Assembly: GCA_902782305.1 (NCBI GenBank) | Contig: CACZMV010000004.1 | Span: 62,001-126,000, forward strand | Origin: an uncultured Prevotellaceae bacterium | Lineage (GTDB): Bacteria > Bacteroidota > Bacteroidia > Bacteroidales > Bacteroidaceae | Direction: 5' to 3' | Length of the DNA: 64,000 nucleotides | Shown here: positions 34,890 to 42,613 of the stretch, one piece after another | Layout of the letters: every line of letters starts with the position of its first letter | Numbering within the stretch: the first letter of the stretch is position 1 | The notes under the pieces: generated by a model | Told to the model about the DNA's origin: nothing | Seen by the model: only the letters and a program-made list of their open reading frames with translations | Databases searched by the model: none | Position numbers and translations under genes: made by a program

Positions 34890-36766
34890 ATCTTAGCTAT
34901 GTTGTAATTATAGTCATCGGGCAGTAGTAGCCATGAGCGACAACCCTGCTTTAAGTTGCCTATGCCAAAGGTTATTTGTTGGTGGTTGTGCTCATTCAGC
35001 ATCTGGATAGTCTGTCTCACCACCTTCATACCCGTATGTTCCTGGTAGGAAGAGTCAAGCCCCTGTCCGTTATCAAGCACTTCAACCAGCGTAGCATTAT
35101 CCTGCCTGCTGGCGCGAATGGTCAGCATTCCGCCTTGACGCTTCAACCCGTGCTTGATGGCATTCTCTACGAATATCTGGATAGTCATGGCAGGCAACCG
35201 GACAGCCTGAGGATTCACATCACTGGCTATCTCCTTTTGATAAAACAGCGTAATAGGCATTTGCTGGCGCTCAATATCTACATAATAGTCAACAAATGTC
35301 AGCTCCTCTTCCAACGTGGTTTCCAGCATGTCTGCCTGTTCGACACCTCGACGCAACAACTGAGTCAGGGCTTCCAGATTCACCGTGCGCCCTTCCATCT
35401 GTGCCAGCATCTCATGAGTCAAAGCATTATATATAAAATGTGGAGTAATGCGGTTTCGAGTGTTCTCCATACGCATTCCCATTATCTGTTGTCTGACTTC
35501 CATGTCGCGTATCTTCTGGCGTTTACGCCATAGCCATATTGATACGCTCAACAATCCGATAGTCAGTAATGCTACCGCAAAGAAGACCCATGCCAATCTT
35601 CCTTTCATGCGTTCATTGTCAATTGTACGCTGTTGCTCCAACAATCGTTTATCATGCTCATACTGTAGCATGCGACTGCTCATCTGCATGCGGACGTTGG
35701 CATTCTGTATAGAATCGTTCAGGGCATGCAACTGCTGGTGCGTCTCATAGGCACGCTGATAGTTCCCCGTCTGCCTCATCACCAGCTCCACAGCCTTCAG
35801 TCGCAACAACTTCCCTGCAGGGATGGAGATGGTAGGAAATTCGCAATGGTTCACCATCTGTAATGCCTGTTGAGTACGCCCATCCAGCAAAGCCAGCTTA
35901 ATCTTCTCCGTCTCTATATAATATAAGATAGGTGGGAAATCTACCTTACGGAAGAAAGAGTCGGCCTGCGCTATCGCCACACGGGCGGAGTCAGCCTGCC
36001 CTAAGCAGACATATATTTCACCTAGATTAGTCAGCGCCGTATAATAATCCCACTTTTTATTTTCATCGTCCCGCACGAGTGCCGCTGCCTTGTTGAAACA
36101 ATCAAGTGCCTCTGCATAGTGCTCTTGAAAATAATAGTCGTTACCCAAATCATTGTAATAGATAAACTGGTCTCTCTTCTCCATCTGCCCCACCAGCTCG
36201 CCTGTTTTCTTCCACCATACGGCACTATTCTGATAGTCACCCATAAAGGTATAAGCCGTACTGACGCCCAACAATAGTGGTATCTTCATCTCCTCACCTA
36301 GTCCTGTGGAGTCAGCTGTTTCCAATGCCAGCAGGTAACCATCAACACTATAATCTAATTGTCCTAACTGCCGATAAAAGTCAGCACGGTTGGCCATTGC
36401 CAAGATACGAAGTTCGTCCACGCCACTTAACCCATCCATTTCCGCAATGGCACGATCTGTATAGACCAATGCAGAGTCTGGCATACCTTTGATGGCACCA
36501 TACCATACACCCTTTGCCTTCAGCCATTCTGCCCTCAGTCGCCTCATGGGACTACTTTGGTCGTCTTCATGCTGTTGCAGGAAATGAGCCACTTGCTCAC
36601 CCTTCACTTTCATTGAGTCGCCCTGCATCTGTCCATACCACATCTTCACCGAATCCATCGTCTGTTGCATGGGCATCAACTGCTGGCGACCCTCATGGCA
36701 GGCCGTCAGCAGTATCACGCAGGTAGTAATAATCAAAAGGTGTATATGTCGGGATGTTGGTTTCAT
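34886..36766 (-). CDS. LytS-like histidine kinase built on a TPR lipoprotein
   Basis: About 626 residues. The ATG at 36766 gives MKPTSRHIHLLIITTCVILLTAC, a lipoprotein signal with Cys23; longer starts run through the promoter box. TPR-like helices fill about residues 60-370, a membrane helix (LAWVFFAVALLTIGLLSVSIWLW) follows, then a His_kinase domain with ITPHFIYNALTHEML (phospho-His) and an ATPase domain (IFVENAIKHGLKRQG, EVLDNGQGLDSS). The architecture matches the two SpoIIE phosphatases but with a kinase output. Operon with the LytTR regulator. Confidence 0.88.
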   Translation of the reverse strand: MKPTSRHIHLLIITTCVILLTACHEGRQQLMPMQQTMDSVKMWYGQMQGDSMKVKGEQVAHFLQQHEDDQSSPMRRLRAEWLKAKGVWYGAIKGMPDSALVYTDRAIAEMDGLSGVDELRILAMANRADFYRQLGQLDYSVDGYLLALETADSTGLGEEMKIPLLLGVSTAYTFMGDYQNSAVWWKKTGELVGQMEKRDQFIYYNDLGNDYYFQEHYAEALDCFNKAAALVRDDENKKWDYYTALTNLGEIYVCLGQADSARVAIAQADSFFRKVDFPPILYYIETEKIKLALLDGRTQQALQMVNHCEFPTISIPAGKLLRLKAVELVMRQTGNYQRAYETHQQLHALNDSIQNANVRMQMSSRMLQYEHDKRLLEQQRTIDNERMKGRLAWVFFAVALLTIGLLSVSIWLWRKRQKIRDMEVRQQIMGMRMENTRNRITPHFIYNALTHEMLAQMEGRTVNLEALTQLLRRGVEQADMLETTLEEELTFVDYYVDIERQQMPITLFYQKEIASDVNPQAVRLPAMTIQIFVENAIKHGLKRQGGMLTIRASRQDNATLVEVLDNGQGLDSSYQEHTGMKVVRQTIQMLNEHNHQQITFGIGNLKQGCRSWLLLPDDYNYNIAKI

Positions 36767-36782
36767 TTGGTAAATTTGCTTG

Positions 36783-36790
36783 CAAATATA
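36783..36790 (-). promoter_or_regulatory. -7 box of the TPR-kinase operon
   Basis: On the minus strand TATATTTG (36790 to 36783), 16 nt before the ATG at 36766. Context TTCGTATATTTGCA is the same as before the first phosphatase gene. Confidence 0.55.
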
Positions 36791-36950
36791 CGAAAAAATT
36801 ACACCTCCGCCCACTTTTATTCAAAGAAAAAACAATTCAGAACAAATCTTTTCAACTATTTATTCCCCCTTATCCCTGTTTTTCGTCCTAATAACCTTTC
36901 ATACGTCCGTTCACCCTATATTTCCCATTTTGCGTCCTTCCTCGAAGCTC

Positions 36951-36975
36951 CTTATTGCAACATTGCAACGCAACG
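36951..36975. repeat. Left copy of a perfect 25-bp direct repeat bounding the RAYT-VirE unit
   Basis: Identical to 40007-40031. The core TTGCAACATTGCAACG contains two TTGCAA palindromes. Identity stops abruptly on both sides of the 25 bp, as for an attachment site or duplicated target. Confidence 0.85.
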
Positions 36976-36987
36976 GATAATAAGAAA

Positions 36988-37013
36988 CGCTCAAGGATGA
37001 TTTTCCCTGAGCG
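36988..37013 (-). terminator. Terminator-like hairpin after the RAYT-like gene
   Basis: CGCTCAAGG (36988-36996) pairs with CCCTGAGCG (37005-37013) with one mismatch. T-rich sequence lies on both sides, so it could work in either direction. Confidence 0.6.
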
Positions 37014-37026
37014 ATTCTTTTTATTG

Positions 37027-38049
37027 TTAATGTTCCGCAATCCACTCCGCCATTCTGTTCAGTTGCAGGCACTGCTCGCGAGAGATGGTGCGACGGTTCA
37101 TGTGGTATTCCCATGGACTGACTTGCAGCAACGTTCCTTGTAAGCAGGCAGCGAAAGACTCGCCTGCGGGCTTGTATAGTGGGGAAAAGCCGTTCTCACG
37201 TAGGGCTATCAGTCGGTAGCCGTTATTCATGGCTTCACGCATCACCTCTTTCTCGCGTGTGGCGACAGCAGCACTGATTAGCACACCACCCCTTGCAGCC
37301 AGCTCAAGCCACTGCGCTTTCTGCTTCTTGAATTCCTCGTCGCTATAGGCACTATGGACGATAACTGCCGCCTTCTCAGGATAGGAGAGAAGATACTGGT
37401 TGCCTACCGTCTGGCACGCCCACTCGCCGATTCTCACGTCTCTGACTATGGTGAAGAACTCTGGGTGTTGGCGCTTGACAGCCAATCGCCGAGGGTTGTC
37501 TGCCAAGTACCTGAACCACCGCTCCAGCTCACCCTCACCCTCCAGGATGTGATCGTTGTAGTTGCGCGAGAAGAGGAAGCCGTGTGTGCTGGTGTTCTCT
37601 TTGCTGCAACAATGTTGTAGCATAGGCGGACAAAGACCCGCAGCCATTGCCTGACGATAGGCCTTGTTGCACCCAGCCTTGAAGCCCTTGATGACCATCC
37701 CCAGTGGCTGGTCCATCGCCCGTTCTACGAACAGGATGCCATGCAGATGGTCAGGCATCACCATCGTCGCCAGCACCCTTACCTCTGGGTAGTATTCGCT
37801 AATGGCTTCCCACGTCTCCCTGACTTGCTTGCCTAAGGGTGACAGCTCGATGTGTGGAGCGTCAGAGCTTCCGCTTTCAGCCTCTGCGTTACCTACGAGA
37901 CGGCCCAGCAGTGGCCTGCGTCCCTCAACGGTCATCGTGACCAGATAGACGCACCGCTGCTCGTAGTCATGTCCCACCCGTCTCCTAAGCATCGAGGGTT
38001 TCTTCTCCCCTGCAAACACCTTGTGTTTCTTGAACGCTTCCCAATCCAT
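37027..38049 (-). CDS. RAYT-like HUH (IS200/Y1 type) transposase fused to a DprA/SLOG-like domain
   Basis: About 340 residues. The first 210 resemble REP-associated tyrosine transposases: VYLVTMTVEGRRPLLG, TMVMPDHLHGILF with the HLH (HUH) pair, and FSRNYNDHIL with the probable catalytic Tyr. The last 120 resemble the Rossmann-like DprA/SLOG nucleotide-binding fold: LELAARGGVLISAAVATREK, REAMNNGYRLIALRENGF, LYKPAGESFAACLQGTLLQ, then a TISREQCLQLNRMAEWI helix. The ATG at 38049 is chosen because the -7 box lies at 38063-38056, overlapping the more upstream start. Family of the second half is inferred from motif order only. Confidence 0.75.
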   Translation of the reverse strand: MDWEAFKKHKVFAGEKKPSMLRRRVGHDYEQRCVYLVTMTVEGRRPLLGRLVGNAEAESGSSDAPHIELSPLGKQVRETWEAISEYYPEVRVLATMVMPDHLHGILFVERAMDQPLGMVIKGFKAGCNKAYRQAMAAGLCPPMLQHCCSKENTSTHGFLFSRNYNDHILEGEGELERWFRYLADNPRRLAVKRQHPEFFTIVRDVRIGEWACQTVGNQYLLSYPEKAAVIVHSAYSDEEFKKQKAQWLELAARGGVLISAAVATREKEVMREAMNNGYRLIALRENGFSPLYKPAGESFAACLQGTLLQVSPWEYHMNRRTISREQCLQLNRMAEWIAEH

Positions 38050-38055
38050 AATCTG

Positions 38056-38087
38056 CAAAAGTACTGTAAATGTATGACAAAAGCAAA
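38056..38087 (-). promoter_or_regulatory. Promoter of the RAYT-like gene
   Basis: On the minus strand TACTTTTG (38063 to 38056) and TTTG (38087 to 38084) are exactly 20 nt apart. The box ends 7 nt before the ATG at 38049, so the mRNA would be leaderless or nearly so. Confidence 0.7.
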
Positions 38088-38140
38088 TAACGCTTCACTT
38101 TTTTCATTGATAGCAGATATTTCATTTATTTGACTATTTT

Positions 38141-38243
38141 CCCTCACCCTTCACTCTGATGGTCTAAAATACCGACGTACAAAGGGATAGAGGAGGATGA
38201 GGGGTGCTCTCGACCCCTCACTCACCATTCACTCATCCCTCAC
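38141..38243. repeat. Left arm of the long inverted repeat around the VirE-type gene
   Basis: The 53 bases from 38141 match the reverse complement of about 39860-39912 with roughly six mismatches (shared blocks include CCCTCACCCTTCACTCTGA and GTACAAAGGGAT). Weaker similarity built of CCCTCACTCA-type units continues to the stop codon of the VirE-type gene. Confidence 0.8.
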
Positions 38244-39455
38244 TCAGGCAACTTTCAGAGGTACAGCCTTGTAGTAAGAGATGTGACCTCGGTTGGTACT
38301 GTCGTACTCCAGCAGCTTCATAGCCTTGCCCAGACGAACCCTCGTGCCCAAGTCATCAGGAATCGTTGGATACTTGTCTTGAATAATTCCCAGCAGCTCT
38401 GAGGTATTCATTGACTTTACGATTTCACCTTCTTCTGGTTTGCGGAAGCAGACCTTGATGATTTCCAAAATGTCCTTTTGCTCCATATAGCCCTGATTCA
38501 GTTGCTGGATGCGGGCCACCTCGTCGTTGTTAAACCAGAAGGGAGCCTCCTGCTCACGCAACTCATAGAGCACCTGGGCATAGAGCTGTTCATAATCAAT
38601 CTCATCAGTGTTGTCGATGAACATACCCTTGGGAATCTCCAGACAGATGTAGCGACGTGAACCCGTAGCATCCGTCAGCGGATGAAGATTGTTGGTAGTT
38701 GCCACAAACGACGCATAGCGAGGACGGTCTTCCTGGGCACAGCCGTAGATAGGGCGTCCATTCACCTTGCTCTTCGAGAGCGTCTGCTTCAACGAAGCAT
38801 GCTGGCTGGGGCGGATAGCCTCCAATTCATCGAGGCATACCAAGAGGTTGTTCGTCAGCGCCATTTCCTTATCGAACTTGTTCGAGAGGTTCAGGTGGTC
38901 CAGGAAATATTGGCGCAGATGCGGAGGCAACAGACGCTTGAAGAAGGTGGTCTTTCCGCAGCCCTGAGCTCCAATGAGCGTAGGCACAATCTCATTGCCG
39001 TGCAAGGTGTCCATCTGCAACCAATGGGCCACACAGGAACGCAGCCAGATGCAGAGAAAATTCTGCTTTTCTGTGCTGATACCAGGCAGGCGACAGAACA
39101 ACTGCGCTACATGGTTCTGTCCGTCCCATTGGGGCAGGTTGTTGAGATAATCGCCAATGGGGTCATACGCGCGAACCTCTTCAGAATGAATAAACTCCAC
39201 GATATCCGTCTTTGGATTGGCACCCTCGCAGATGTCCTCGCGCTTGGCACGAAGGATAATGCTGTTCAGCGCTTCCTGCGTCAGAGGACGGAAAACCGGT
39301 TCCTGCCCTTCGGCAGGCTTAGCAGAAAACTCCACCTTCCCGTTCAGCTGGTTGCGACGGAACAGGTAGTGCTCGTTCAGAAACTGCTCAGCGGCTAACG
39401 CTGAGGCCACAGAGGCTTGAAGTGCCTCACCCTTGATGAGTAACTCTTTCTTCAT
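38244..39455 (-). CDS. VirE-family P-loop helicase/ATPase
   Basis: A 403-residue protein. A VirE/D5-like core includes YLNNLPQWDGQNHVAQLFCRL, Walker A GAQGCGKTT (162-170), Walker B LLVCLDELEAI (Asp209-Glu210), ATTNNLHPLTDATGSRRYICLEI (sensor and arginine-finger region), and a C-terminal winged-helix-like part (SELLGIIQDKYPTIPDDLGTRVRLG). The primase-like N-terminal domain of longer relatives is absent. Such proteins occur in mobile regions and are thought to act as replicative helicases. It is enclosed by imperfect inverted repeats and neighbours the RAYT-like gene. It looks intact. Confidence 0.85.
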   Translation of the reverse strand: MKKELLIKGEALQASVASALAAEQFLNEHYLFRRNQLNGKVEFSAKPAEGQEPVFRPLTQEALNSIILRAKREDICEGANPKTDIVEFIHSEEVRAYDPIGDYLNNLPQWDGQNHVAQLFCRLPGISTEKQNFLCIWLRSCVAHWLQMDTLHGNEIVPTLIGAQGCGKTTFFKRLLPPHLRQYFLDHLNLSNKFDKEMALTNNLLVCLDELEAIRPSQHASLKQTLSKSKVNGRPIYGCAQEDRPRYASFVATTNNLHPLTDATGSRRYICLEIPKGMFIDNTDEIDYEQLYAQVLYELREQEAPFWFNNDEVARIQQLNQGYMEQKDILEIIKVCFRKPEEGEIVKSMNTSELLGIIQDKYPTIPDDLGTRVRLGKAMKLLEYDSTNRGHISYYKAVPLKVA

Positions 39456-39525
39456 AAGAAATAAATTTTTTAGTAAGTAAATAATGGTTATCGGCTACGC
39501 TTTTCATGGCGTGCTTTTCGAGGTA

Positions 39526-39557
39526 CAAAGGTACTAAATAAAATTGCGGTTTGCAAG
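39526..39557 (-). promoter_or_regulatory. Promoter of the VirE-type gene
   Basis: On the minus strand TACCTTTG (39533 to 39526) with CTTG (39557 to 39554), 20 nt apart, about 70 nt before the ATG. Confidence 0.6.
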
Positions 39558-39663
39558 TTTTTCCCCAAAACACAGTGTAAAATCTGTGAAATTAACACTT
39601 CAATTTGGCAGAAAATAAACAAGGTATTTAGGCTGGCAATTATTACTATTAATGCAGACCATC

Positions 39664-39703
39664 AGTCCGACGGGACGGACTGCCAGTCCGTACGCTACGG
39701 ACT
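39664..39703. repeat. Two adjacent REP-like hairpins
   Basis: AGTCCG (39664-39669) pairs with CGGACT (39676-39681). AGTCCGTA (39685-39692) pairs with TACGGACT (39696-39703) around a 3-nt loop. The shared AGTCCG stem and tight spacing resemble REP palindromes, the usual substrates of RAYT enzymes. A looser TCCTTA/TAAGGA pair and GGAAAGCGTTTCC (39739-39751) follow. Confidence 0.7.
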
Positions 39704-39811
39704 CAGAGTTCGCTCCTTACGGAATTATGACGGACTAAGGAAAGCGTTTCCGCTCTCTAACGAATAAGCTAACCTATTGTGATGCATAGATTCCTATCGA
39801 ACAAGCGAGTG

Positions 39812-39912
39812 AAGGGTGAAGTGAGGGGTGAGTGAAGGATCACGAATACCCCTCACTCGCCTCAATCCCTTTGTACACCGGTGTCTTAGCCCATCAGAGT
39901 GAAGGGTGAGGG
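39812..39912. repeat. Right arm of the long inverted repeat around the VirE-type gene
   Basis: The outer 53 bases (about 39860-39912) are the inverted counterpart of 38141-38193. The inner part is a run of GTGAAGGG/GTGAGGGG units (GGGTGAAGTGAGGGGTGAG) echoing the C-rich units in the left arm. Confidence 0.75.
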
Positions 39913-40006
39913 GTAGTTCGCATTTACTTTTCCAGAAACGTCAGCCTTCGAAGTAAGAGTTACTCTTTCTTCCAGTTTGAGTTACTCACAACATACCATG
40001 TAGGTG

Positions 40007-40031
40007 CTTATTGCAACATTGCAACGCAACG
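40007..40031. repeat. Right copy of the perfect 25-bp direct repeat
   Basis: Same 25 bases as 36951-36975, in the same orientation. The two copies bound 3081 bp that hold the RAYT-like and VirE-type genes and their repeats. Confidence 0.85.
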
Positions 40032-40306
40032 TCGCATGCACATCATTTTTTATATTGTAAAGGTATTTCGTTACGCCATAAAACACCCTTTTTAGCCACA
40101 TTTTGCTACTATTAATAGAAAAAATTGTTCCCTGCCTAGGGAACAAATTTTCTCTGGGCAGGTAGCAATTTTTCTCTCGAATCCCCACTTTTCCAGGTCG
40201 CTGTAATGCTTGTAAAAAGTCAAATAGTTTCATAATCAACAACTATTCCCTGATTTGTTTTTTCACCAGCAAATAGGAGTTTGGTTTACTCAAACTATAC
40301 GTTAGA
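40032..40306. other. Non-coding AT-rich stretch right of the repeat unit
   Basis: No convincing gene is seen. The only visible structure is a pair of purine-rich GGGAACAA-type blocks near 40125-40165. An 86-codon minus-strand frame here has no family resemblance or start signal and is treated as chance. The region from 39456 to 40511 as a whole holds the VirE promoter, REP-like hairpins, the inverted and direct repeats, and the control region listed next. Confidence 0.6.
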
Positions 40307-40512
40307 GATATATGTACATCGTAGATATAGGCACGCACCATGTGCGCAAAAGACCCATATTACAAAAAAAATATACCCCGCTTATACATAAATTTCTTCC
40401 TGTTAACCACACCTATGTCCGTTCCTTGCATTTAGGCCACTTTTAACATTTGTTTGATATTTGTTTTTTCATTATCTTTGTCATCAAAATATTACTCATT
40501 CTAAAACTATTA
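40307..40512 (+). promoter_or_regulatory. Duplicated control region, copy 1, with promoter
   Basis: This stretch is closely similar to 44862-45069. Shared blocks include AAATTTCTTCCTGTTAACCA, CTTTGTCATCAAAATATTAC and TCATTCTAAAA, plus an ACATCGTAGATATAGGC/TTCATCGTGGATATAGGC block upstream. The promoter has TTTG at 40449-40452 and TATCTTTG at 40473-40480, 20 nt apart. It drives the BACON lipoprotein operon. Confidence 0.8.
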
Positions 40513-41939
40513 TGGATATGAAGAAACTATTATTCTTATTTCTCGCAGTGACGCTGTTAACGGCCTGCGATGAGAAGGCGACTGACGACTCGTTGAGCGT
40601 TAGTAAAGATTTGTTGGAGTTTAAACCAGAAGGCGGAACACAAGAATTCCAGATTTTCAGTAATACCGGTTGGAAGATTATTGTCGCAGATGAAAATTCA
40701 GAGGTTTATCTGAGTGCTACATCAGGACACGGTAATACAACTATTTCCGTTACCCTGTCTGGTGGAAGGTTAACAGAAACCACTACACGTCTTATTGTCA
40801 GGTCTGACGATGGAGCCTCACTGAAGAATGTCAAGCTTATACAGCATGGCTATTCAGGCAACAACGTAGTACTGAATATCAGCAACGTGGATAAATACCT
40901 GATTATGAACGGAACGGCATATTCAGAAGACTCGCTGACCATCCATACCAACGTCCCTTGGCAACTGAAAGGTCCAGAATGGATTGAGGTTTACAACGGA
41001 AAAGAATGGGTAAAGTTGTCTATGGAGCATGCGAACATAACTGGAAATGCGACGATGAAATCAGCTAGCGGTCAGAACGACACCTACGACCTGAAGATAC
41101 GCTGCGCCTCAGAGAATGCCGATGAAGAAGACCGAAATGGAGCCATCATCCTGGAATCAACATATACGAAGGACAAAGGCGATGAAATTACTGTCAGTCA
41201 GCTGGGGCGCTTACGAGTTAATGCTGATGCCTTGGTCCTCGCACATGATATGGCATGGGCATGGAAATACGGAAAGGACGTTGCTACCATTAAATATCGG
41301 GTAGGGACTCAGTCATACCAAAACTTCATTACAGAGGACGAAATGAAGAATTGGGCTACAGCACAGCCAGACTTAATTTGCTGTACCTACAATCTGAAGG
41401 CCAGCACTGCTTATTTTATTTATGCATATGGTCTTGATGCTGCAGGTGGCGGATTCAATGGCACATGGGAAGCTGCAGGCTGTATTACCCAATCTGACGT
41501 AAATCAGCCTTTGACATACATTACTGCCGTTTATTATAACGACAAAGGAGATATTGGCATTGTCTTTGACCAGAATGAATACTCTGCGGCATTCTTTACT
41601 CTCGCCGTTCCCTCTTCAAGTGATTACGCTTACTATCCTGACGGACTGTTAGCATGGTATTTCTATAAAAACCTGCATGATGTGACCACGACCAGTTATT
41701 TTACGATGTATAGTTATCGCACTATGATATTCCCGTTTAATTACAACCAGCACATGCAATTCATAAGCTGGTCATTGGCTCCAGAAACATACACTCTTTC
41801 CGGCCTACTCGAGCGGTATGACACTTCAAGGAAATTATCGGCTCCATCATACGTAACTAGTGATGAACCCAAATACCAAAGTACCTCATTAGACCAATTG
41901 GAAGAATTGAAGAAATCTGTAATCCTCGTTAAAAAATAA
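40512..41939 (+). CDS. BACON-domain lipoprotein
   Basis: About 475 residues. The start is at 40512 (MDMKK) or 40518 (MKKLL); both give a lipoprotein signal ending LLTACDEK. Two BACON-like beta-sandwich repeats follow (KDLLEFKPEGGTQEFQIFSN with TGWKI, and VLNISNVDKYLIMNGTAYSE with PWQL). BACON domains are thought to bind carbohydrate or mucin. The C-terminal half has no recognised family. Promoter at 40449-40480 is part of a duplicated control region. The stop overlaps the next start (TAATG). Confidence 0.82.
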   Translation: MDMKKLLFLFLAVTLLTACDEKATDDSLSVSKDLLEFKPEGGTQEFQIFSNTGWKIIVADENSEVYLSATSGHGNTTISVTLSGGRLTETTTRLIVRSDDGASLKNVKLIQHGYSGNNVVLNISNVDKYLIMNGTAYSEDSLTIHTNVPWQLKGPEWIEVYNGKEWVKLSMEHANITGNATMKSASGQNDTYDLKIRCASENADEEDRNGAIILESTYTKDKGDEITVSQLGRLRVNADALVLAHDMAWAWKYGKDVATIKYRVGTQSYQNFITEDEMKNWATAQPDLICCTYNLKASTAYFIYAYGLDAAGGGFNGTWEAAGCITQSDVNQPLTYITAVYYNDKGDIGIVFDQNEYSAAFFTLAVPSSSDYAYYPDGLLAWYFYKNLHDVTTTSYFTMYSYRTMIFPFNYNQHMQFISWSLAPETYTLSGLLERYDTSRKLSAPSYVTSDEPKYQSTSLDQLEELKKSVILVKK

Positions 41940-42601
41940 TGAAGACTATGAAAAAGATTATGCTAATAATTGCAGTCGTAGCACTTTCTATAAGTGCGTC
42001 TGCACAAACAAAATACTGGGACAGCTCACGTCCTGAGCACCGCTTTACGTTTGGTGTCCGTGCAGGTATCAACACCTCAAAACAATATGCCATTAACGAC
42101 CAGTCGGATCACGAGAACCGATTAGGGTTCCATGCAGGTTTAACTGCTGACATTAACATTGTGCGCAGTTTCTCTGTCAACACAGGTGTCATGTATATCC
42201 AGAGAGGATGGAAGACTGACTACAGCGACAATCGTGGTTCTGTGGAAAAGAAGGACAATGCTGCTTACTTGGAAATCCCTGTACTAGCTTCTTATCGCGT
42301 GAATCTTTCTGACCAAGTGCAATTCCAATTGAACATCGGTCCGTACTTTGCCTTTGGTGTTTCTGGCAAGCAAAAGGTTACTAACACTTTCCCCAATGGC
42401 GACAACTACGATATTGACAGCTTCGATTCTGACGAAGGTGGCAAGAAATTCGACTGTGGTATTGTTCTTGGAGCAGCCGCTACTTATAAGCATTGTTACA
42501 TTGGCATCAGCTACGAACGTGGACTGACAAATGTCTCCAATGTAGCTGAAAGCAATTTCCAGAACGGATGTATCGCATTAACATTAGGTTATAACTTCTA
42601 A
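41939..42601 (+). CDS. Outer-membrane beta-barrel (porin-family) protein 1
   Basis: A 220-residue protein with signal peptide ending SASAQ. It has FTFGVRAGINTS, FHAGLTADINIVRSFSVNTG, LEIPVLASYRV, FQLNIGPYFAFGVSG and ends LTLGYNF with a terminal Phe typical of BAM-inserted barrels. The outer-membrane PRTRC-like/OMP_b-brl_2 type layout predicts eight strands. It is about the same length and plan as the next gene, so the two arose by tandem duplication. Confidence 0.85.
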   Translation: MKTMKKIMLIIAVVALSISASAQTKYWDSSRPEHRFTFGVRAGINTSKQYAINDQSDHENRLGFHAGLTADINIVRSFSVNTGVMYIQRGWKTDYSDNRGSVEKKDNAAYLEIPVLASYRVNLSDQVQFQLNIGPYFAFGVSGKQKVTNTFPNGDNYDIDSFDSDEGGKKFDCGIVLGAAATYKHCYIGISYERGLTNVSNVAESNFQNGCIALTLGYNF

Positions 42602-42613
42602 AAGCAGAGTAAT

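Noticed and set aside
36665-37000. 111-codon plus-strand frame over the kinase promoter
   Set aside because: It is antisense to the lipoprotein signal sequence and then reads AT-rich intergenic DNA; no coding character.
36951-40031. Prophage or integrative conjugative element
   Set aside because: No integrase, structural, relaxase or conjugation genes; only the RAYT-like and VirE-type genes are present.
39982-40242. 86-codon minus-strand frame right of the repeat unit
   Set aside because: No family resemblance, no promoter or start signal, and it runs across the 25-bp repeat.
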